Assembly (NCBI GenBank): GCA_032718475.1
Contig: JAUCBJ010006898.1
Span: forward strand, 1 to 34,180
Length of the DNA stretch: 34,180 nucleotides
Direction: 5' to 3'
Source: Nemertoderma westbladi
Taxonomy: Eukaryota; Xenacoelomorpha; Nemertodermatida; Nemertodermatidae
Of this stretch, positions 28,715-34,180 are shown piece by piece. The notes under the pieces are model-generated. The model ran no database searches, was not told the DNA's origin, and saw nothing but the letters and a program-made list of their open reading frames with translations. Both the position numbers and the translations under genes were made by a program. Numbering within the stretch: position 1 is the stretch's first letter; every line of letters starts with the position of its first letter.

Positions 28715-29160
28715 AGCAGACCAAACCAGGGTAAAATGGAATGCGTCCTCAACCTCGCCACTCTTAGACACTGGACATAACCTTTCATCAATTTCCTGCC
28801 GAGGCCTAGCCCATCTACCCATCTCAATTTGGAGGCTATGTGACTTTGAGCGCAAGCGTGCTATCGCGATCCTAAGCTGTGGGGCGTCTGCCACGCTGTT
28901 TAAGTACTTTTCAGTTCCAAAATTTGTCTTAACGTATAATCTTCATTTTCGTGAATTTTGAATAGAATGCCGCCATCCCTGGATAAATTGGTCCCATATA
29001 ATACGCTTGGCATTATCTAGGAATTGTCGCTCATTTTCCACCCTTCGGCTTACCCAAGCCCAACTCATTCCCAGATTGGTCAAACAATCCCGAATGTGGG
29101 TCGCCCAATTGGATACATTGTTGGATATAGTGGCATCGTGATATAATATATTATACACCT
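28715..29160 (-). pseudogene. C-terminal fragment of another LINE RT
   Basis: Minus-strand frames give NNVSNWATHIRDCLTNLG and ENERQFLDNAKRIIWDQF (29158-28946). A second frame gives LRIAIARLRSKSHSLQIEMG, then ERLCPVSKSGEVEDAFHFTL (about 28894-28715). This order (W---(I/V)RDCL--LG; then R-RS-SH-L-IE-GR; then a C--C---E--EHF zinc-type block) is the usual tail of many LINE polymerases, different from the tail of copies A and B. It is broken by stops and frameshifts. The second Cys of the zinc block is Ser here. It abuts the endonuclease of copy A at about 28712. Confidence 0.6.
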
Positions 29161-29384
29161 GTTTCGTAATTATTAATCAACAAGGTGCGATATTTTTCAG
29201 TGTCATATTTGTGATCAGCATCCCAAAAACCCATATGGTCATATAATCAATTTAATTTCGTGGTGATTTTTTCATTATCAAATTTCCACTACTTGTTTTT
29301 ATCGTGTCCCAGGAGGAAAATTCAAAGTTTCCAAAAAATGTTCTCGAATGTTATATTTGAGTTCTATAATAACGTTCAGTGTTC

Positions 29385-29480
29385 GAGTGGAGAACTGCTG
29401 CAGGCAGTTCGGGTCCTCCCCAGACACACACCTTATGGTGTAATACATATCTGCCTAGTGCCAACCCAAAACATTATTTA
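29385..29480 (+). repeat. Dispersed repeat family 2 fragment
   Basis: GGAGAACTGCTGCAG, CCTCCCCAGACACACAC, TATGGTGTAATACATATCTGCC, ACATTATTTAAT. It matches 30957-31330 in order and is probably the left half of a copy split by the LINE at 29481-30950. Confidence 0.55.
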
Positions 29481-30955
29481 ATGAATTTAATTTAATTACG
29501 CCTGGTATGGCACAGTAAAATATATATAAACAATAAAACAATATATAATTGAAATTCGAATTCATAATATAAATAGATTAATTAATTAAAATGGTATGAG
29601 TCTAGCATATTATTCAGTCTGAGGCGGCCCACACTCTGATTGGCTGGGCGTTTTGTGGGCAGTTTAGTAGGTGGTACAAGGGGGCAACGTTATCACAAAG
29701 ATTACAGCGGCACGAGGCACAAGGGGAGTGAAAGCCCTGAGTTTTGCAGATTTTATGGTGAAAACCGTGTATAGACACTCTCGTAGTTACGTGACGCAAT
29801 TTATTCATAGCAACGGTCCACCCTCGCGACTGGAAGGCTGGTGAAGTCCAGAAGTCGTGAGGGATGTCGTCGATTTTTGTTGCGACTTCAGCACGGTATT
29901 GGCGCAGTGCGTCGGTGTCAGGGAGATGGAACTGTGTTGCAATATCTTCTACAAGGTAATTCTCCTTGCACATTGCAAAAACAAGACGATTTAAAGTGTT
30001 TTTATGTACACCAAGTGTCTTTTTAAGAAATGACGCCTTAACGCGGTCCAAACTGTGCAGGTTAGCGGTAGATAGATATTCCCAAAATACAGTAATGTTG
30101 TATGTCAAGATGGGCATTATTTTAATACGAAAAATCGAGACTGCTGTTTTAAGGGACAGTACTCTAGGATTTTTAATGTTGTGTATGGCCATAGTCGCTT
30201 TACAACAAACATTCGTAGTGTGTTTAGTAAAAACCAGTGTTGGTTGCAGTGTAACCCATAGGTATGTGTAGGATGTTGCCATGGAGACGGATTCACCATT
30301 ATAGTTGAATTTGTCTGCTTTGCTGAGCCTACCACCACGGCGGAATTTTATTACGGCTGTCTTTTTAAGTTTACTTTTTATCCATTCGCATTGGACCATT
30401 TGGAAAGAGAATCGAGTGCTGTCTGAATGGCTTCCTTAGAGTGGGAGTATACAAGAAGGTCATCTGCATAAAATAGAATTATCAACAGTACAGACGCCAA
30501 CTTGAGGGCCCCAACAAGGTCAGCGATGTATAGTATAAACAGAATGGGGCTAAGGGAATCGCCTTGTAGTAAGCCACGGATTTGTTTGATGGGGTTAGAT
30601 TTTCGCAGGCCATCGTAAACAATAATAAAATTTGGTGCTAGTAGTAATTTAATAAATTCGATAAGGCGACCTTTCAAACCAAATTGAGATTTCAGTTTGC
30701 TGATTAGCCGGTTTCGTGGTACCGAGTCAAATGCCTTGCGGAAATCCACAAAACAGGCATAGACTGGCCTGGTTTGTATATTACCCTTGATGTCCTTTAT
30801 GAGTTGCTCGAGAGGTTGCCTGGTGCTACGTCCTGGCAGGAATCCATATTGTTCGATTGGGATTTTTTCTCGTAAGGTTTTGAGTAACCTCTTAGCTATT
30901 ATACCAGTTAGGATTTTGTACACGTTACATAGCAATGCGATGCCACATTATTAAT
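29481..30955 (-). mobile_element. Second LINE (Jockey/CR1-like), 5'-truncated
   Basis: Minus-strand LINE fragment, RT from about the fingers to the C-terminal zinc-type tail, then a 3' untranslated part ending in AATTAAATTAAATT (plus-strand position about 29481-29500). The 5' cut is at about 30950. Both flanks are family 2 repeat, and ACATTATTTAAT (left) and ACATTATTAATA (right) may be the target duplication. Confidence 0.7.
29614..30950 (-). pseudogene. LINE reverse transcriptase with intact motifs but a frameshift
   Basis: The first frame (to about 30378) starts inside the domain with CNVYKILTGIIAKRL, then EQYGFLPGRSTRQPLEQL, motif A FVDFRKAFDSVPRN, motif B RGLLQGDSLSPILF and motif C LFYADDLLVY, all catalytic residues present. 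At about 30378-30390, after SKWSNANG, the frame shifts by one; the second frame (from 30399) continues KKTAVIKFRRGG through the thumb and ends with C--C-LCD----L-HLLNCPQ, a C-terminal zinc-type block, stop at 29614. Missing the N-terminal part and endonuclease. The clade needs a tree. Confidence 0.8.
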
Positions 30956-30956
30956 A

Positions 30957-31330
30957 ACATTATTAATAACGAAATGGGATAAGGTTTTCACTTTCAGACA
31001 TTTCACTCTCTGGCGGCAGACTAAGGAATTGCAGATTGGTCAGAGTTATACACAAACACGTAGTCTATGGTGTAGTAGACCTCTGACAAGTATCAGCCTA
31101 AAAGCATTATAAACATCGAAATGGGAATATAAACATTGAAATGGGATAAGGTTTTCACTTTCAGACATTTGGCCCCCTAGCGGTAGACTGGAGAAATGCA
31201 GACTGGTTCTAGCGCCTCCCCAAACATGCAGTCTATGGTGTAGTAGAACTCTGCCAAGTATTAGCAAAAAAGCAGTATAAACAACGAAATGGGAGAAGGT
31301 TTTCACTTTCACACATTTTCACATCAAGAC
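30957..31330 (+). repeat. Dispersed repeat family 2, tandem ~167 bp unit
   Basis: Units with TGGCGGCAGACT (31011) and TAGCGGTAGACTGGAGAA (31174), each followed by TGCAGA-TGGT, GTCTATGGTGTAGTAGA, CTCTG-CAAGTAT-AGC and GAAATGGGA-AAGGTTTTCAC. Related parts lie at 17432-17595 and 29385-29480. Non-coding, class unknown. Confidence 0.7.
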
Positions 31331-31506
31331 TGAAGTTACTGTATGTAGATAATAAATTGTTTAACGTGTACTTGTAATCTATTATGACGAAACGTCCAGT
31401 AGAAGACACTAAAATGACCAAAGAAAATGGCGACAGTGTTCAGTAAAGCTGAACGGACACAGACGGAAACAGTTCCTGTAAACAGTTCCTGTATACCCTC
31501 GAAACA

Positions 31507-32020
31507 GGTAAAGGGCCCCCTGGACTGACAACAAAATTCAGAAGTGCCGAAATGACCTTTATAAGGCGCAGAAAGAGTCCCGACTCAAACAGACTACAGC
31601 GGCCAAGAATGCAGTTAAGGCTGCATCTAGGTCCCTGAACAGGCAGTACTCTGTTAATCTACAGGAGCTAATAACCCAACAGGTTGATGCCATCAATGAT
31701 GCTGACGACAGCAGGCAATCATCCCAGGCATGGAAATCGATCAACTTGCTTACTGGTCGGAAAAGCCAACCAACCACCAAGGTTAAGGCTGAATCACCAG
31801 CTGATCGCCTCAATGGTTGGAAGGCCCACTTTGAAAACCTCCTCAATAATGACGGGTATTGCCTAATAGCTTTATAGAAGTAAAAGTGTGCTTCAAAGTA
31901 AAAGTGAAGGCTGCCTCAAAGAGCATTAAGACCAATCGTGACAGTTGAGTAGATGGTGTTCCCCCTGAGGTCTTTAAAATACCTGAGTGTTTAAAGTTCA
32001 TCTATCCCATCATAGTAGAC
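31507..32020 (+). pseudogene. Broken N-terminal RT linker of copy B
   Basis: Corresponds to residues encoded at about 28075-27530 in copy A (KAQKESRLKQTTAAKNAVKAA, NAD-DSRQSSQAW, GRKSQPTTKVKAES). Around 31850-31910 about 55 bases are missing relative to copy A, and TGA at about 31952 interrupts the block KTNRASGVDGV. Confidence 0.7.
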
Positions 32021-33433
32021 ATGTACCGAACAACAAGAGTCCCACAAGAAATGAAAACAAATAAGTTGGTGCCAGTTCCCAAGAAGGGCAACCTAACACT
32101 CTATGGTTCTTTTCCCGGAATCTCATTGATCTCGATTGCTGCAAAGCTATACAATAGAAATCTATTAAATCGCATCAGGGATCCCATTGAGAGACTGCTC
32201 CGTGGAAATCAGAATGGGTTTCGTAAAGGTCGTGGGACCATGGAGCCCATTTTGGCACTTAGACGAATAATTGAAGAGTTATCAAAAAAGAAAGACAGGC
32301 ATCTGGCTGATATCTTTGTTGACTTCTTCAAGGCCTTTGATTCAGTCTCTCGCTCACGTATGTTCAGCATACTTTCATTATATGGGATTCCTGATGAAAT
32401 TATTGCAGCAATCAGATCAGTATACGATGGTTCGACAACATTTGTGTCTACTGTTGACGGTGACACAGAACCATTTGAAGTGTTATGGGGCGTCCTCCAG
32501 GGAGACACACTTGCACCATTCTTGTTCATTATTGTGGTTGACTATGTTCTACGCATGTCCTTAGATCATCATAATGATGATGGGGTGATGATAACTCCAC
32601 CTACTGGCTCCAGAAGTCGAGGAAATCCTGCCAAGTACCTAACTGATCTAGACTTTGCTGATGACTTAGGAGTACTCTCAGAATCATTAGAGGGAGCCCA
32701 GCGGCTCCTCAGCTCATTAGAACATGCTGCTTCTAGTGTTGGTCTTTTTATTAACTCCAGAAAGACCAAAATTCTGACAGTTAACTTTGAAAGTCCTCAG
32801 CAAGTCTCTGATCGGATGAGCATAAGCTCAAAGGATGGTATGCTTGAGCATGTGGACGACTTCTGTTACCTGGGATCATGGATCCGGAAGTCAGGTGAGG
32901 ACCTTCGAATACGTAAGGGAAAGGCATGGGCAGCCTTGAATAGGCTTTCCAGGATTTGGAAGTCACATAGAATTAATCGGAAACTTAAGGTCCGATTATT
33001 TAGAGCAGCAGTAGTTCCAGTACTCCTCTACGGGAGTCCATGCTGGGCTCTAACTGCTGAGGACACCAAATCTCTGGATGGCACATTCACAAGAATGCTA
33101 CGCCGGGTACATTGTGTCAAGTACAATGCACACATCTCCAACCAGACACTATATAACATTGGAGGTGTCTCATTGGTTCCCCCAAGCTTGACACTAGAAC
33201 AAAATCGCCTCCGCTTTGCAGGACATTGCTTTCGCCGTGAGGACCAGCCAGTGCATAATCTTGTACTTTGGCAGCCTCATGGAGTGAATAAGCATGGTGG
33301 ACAGCCCATGACTTTCTTGAGACGCATCTTAAAGGACACTGGCCTTAAAGATGCGGATGATCTAGCAAATGTCATGGGTGATAGGGAGTTGTGGCGGTGC
33401 AATTTTGTTGACAAGCCGGCACAGCATTCTTAA
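32021..33433 (+). CDS. LINE reverse transcriptase, long intact part (copy B)
   Basis: 470 codons to a TAA at 33431. Contains the fingers (SISLIS-IAAKLYNRNLLNR-like block), NQNGFRKGRGT, motif A with D101 (FVDFFKAFDSVSR), motif B LQGDTLAP, motif C F212-A-D-D215, then thumb and tail (CYLGSWIRKSGEDL, CWALTAEDTKSLDG, VLWQPHGVNKHGGQP). The ATG at 32021 is only the first in frame; the natural start was upstream and the real frame is broken by a stop near 31952. Motif A has Phe-Phe where K/R often follows Asp. Its usual role is copying LINE RNA at a nicked target; without endonuclease this copy is not autonomous. Confidence 0.8.
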   Translation: MYRTTRVPQEMKTNKLVPVPKKGNLTLYGSFPGISLISIAAKLYNRNLLNRIRDPIERLLRGNQNGFRKGRGTMEPILALRRIIEELSKKKDRHLADIFVDFFKAFDSVSRSRMFSILSLYGIPDEIIAAIRSVYDGSTTFVSTVDGDTEPFEVLWGVLQGDTLAPFLFIIVVDYVLRMSLDHHNDDGVMITPPTGSRSRGNPAKYLTDLDFADDLGVLSESLEGAQRLLSSLEHAASSVGLFINSRKTKILTVNFESPQQVSDRMSISSKDGMLEHVDDFCYLGSWIRKSGEDLRIRKGKAWAALNRLSRIWKSHRINRKLKVRLFRAAVVPVLLYGSPCWALTAEDTKSLDGTFTRMLRRVHCVKYNAHISNQTLYNIGGVSLVPPSLTLEQNRLRFAGHCFRREDQPVHNLVLWQPHGVNKHGGQPMTFLRRILKDTGLKDADDLANVMGDRELWRCNFVDKPAQHS

Positions 33434-33475
33434 AAATGCAGCTGTAATGCAGCATGCCGATCCTAGTATGTAGTA

Positions 33476-33910
33476 GTAGAGACTAAGTTTGCTTCAGTCG
33501 AACAATGTCATGATAGATTAACGATATATCACATCCATGCAGGAGATAACAACAATAAACTTTAATTCGATTTAAATGTATAATTAATTCTGTGAACCGG
33601 TACCTGTTAATAAATTTCACTTATATTATATTCGATATAGTACAATGATTAAAATGTATAAATGAGTATCAATAAAATCCTTTCTTCACATACCGAACGC
33701 TGATAAGTTGACATAATATAACAAAATTACATACATCACTGTGTCCAAAGGTCACTTTTCAGTGTTAAACACCCTCGTTTAGTTAAGTAAACCTCCCTCG
33801 CTGCGCTCGCTCGGTACATAAATAAACTCGAGTGCAAAGTATTACTTGCACACAATGATGTAAATAGTTATTAATTATATCACCAGGTTTCATTGGTGGT
33901 AATTTTTTAG
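33476..33910. other. No gene recognised
   Basis: AT-rich; contains CCTCCCTCGCTGCGCTCGCT (33793-33812), a GC-rich inverted motif like the ends of family 1. Confidence 0.45.
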
Positions 33911-34158
33911 AATTCTTGAACCCTGAAAGTGCGTCGGGTATAACTAGACCAAATAAATTTAATAACCCGAGCTACAGTAACCCTAGCACCCTAGGCCTTA
34001 GTGACGTTGAGTATGTCATTACGGATTTTATCGATGTAACTGTTCTAGAGTCGATTACCGCAAACCAATTTCAATTTGCATTTCCTAGTGATGCAACAGT
34101 TCAAACTGGGACGGTATTGGATATAGAGTCTCCAAGAGTTCCCTCACAATTCCCTTAA
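33911..34158 (+). CDS. Possible last exon of an unrecognised gene
   Basis: Preceded by TGGTAATTTTTTAG (an acceptor-like pyrimidine stretch and AG at 33909-33910) and open from there to TAA at 34156-34158. About 82 codons of mixed composition (LSDVEYVITDFIDVTVLES, then ATVQTGTVLDIESPRVPSQFP), Pro/Ser-rich ends, no membrane segment and no cysteine. The frame has no ATG near its start, which fits an exon rather than a single-exon gene. No family recognised; chance remains possible. Confidence 0.3.
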
Positions 34159-34180
34159 CGATGTGGGCATCAGGCTTGTT

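Larger units (their letters stand above)
31465..33475 (+). mobile_element. RTE-like LINE copy B, 5'-truncated
   Basis: Plus-strand copy of the same LINE as copy A, inverted to it at 3.4 kb distance. It begins near GGAAACAGTTCCTGTA, lacks the endonuclease, and carries a linker with a deletion and in-frame stop near 31860-31955, then an intact RT frame. 3' end GCAGCATGCCGATCCTAGTA with a TAGTAGTAG tail. Confidence 0.85.

Overview
This is a window of a eukaryotic, intron-containing, repeat-rich animal genome. The mix of BEL/Pao, RTE-like LINE and Penelope-type relics, tRNA-derived SINE and many fold-back elements suggests a marine invertebrate; the palindrome TAGGCCTA is also heavily over-represented. 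The species cannot be named from the sequence. There are no bacterial features. Only one host gene is clear: a split gene on the minus strand (positions 4897 down to 450, running off the left edge) for a membrane transporter of the major facilitator superfamily, oxalate/formate-antiporter-like branch. Three exons join cleanly in frame at GT/AG sites. A possible terminal exon of a second, unrecognised gene lies at 33911-34158.

Layout. 1-4897: transporter gene. Its 3.3 kb intron 2 holds a 15-base motif repeated nine times, a tandem repeat and a 106+106 bp inverted repeat; its short intron 1 is mostly an unclassified dispersed repeat. 5025-5150: tRNA-derived SINE upstream of the gene. 6090-6790: possible Penelope-like relic and a complete-looking hammerhead ribozyme. 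6921-7405: MITE with a 6 bp target duplication. 8290-22045: a minisatellite-like A/C-rich array interrupted by a 13.2 kb LTR retrotransposon (8553-21791).

The retrotransposon is the main object. Its two 1229 bp LTRs look identical, start TG and end CA, and are flanked by the 5 bp duplication AAAAC. It has a 2.3 kb leader of tandem repeats, one 1657-codon ORF, and a 3.5 kb non-coding or fragmentary 3' part. The ORF is a BEL/Pao Gag (DUF1759-like region, three zinc knuckles) fused in frame to an aspartic protease. It then jumps to the end of the RNase H region: reverse transcriptase, most of RNase H and integrase are missing. It therefore looks like a recently moved non-autonomous element that depends on enzymes supplied in trans. 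No tRNA primer site follows the 5' LTR; instead 12 nt there are complementary to a site inside the LTR.

Right part. 22099-23146: element with ~290 bp inverted arms. 24470-25685: copies of the dispersed repeat, two forming a fold-back pair. 26315-33475: a LINE graveyard holding two inverted copies of an RTE-like LINE, one with its catalytic core deleted, a second LINE with intact RT motifs but a frameshift, and a C-terminal fragment of a third. Coordinates of repeats without sharp ends are approximate; identities and frames were read by eye without alignment software.
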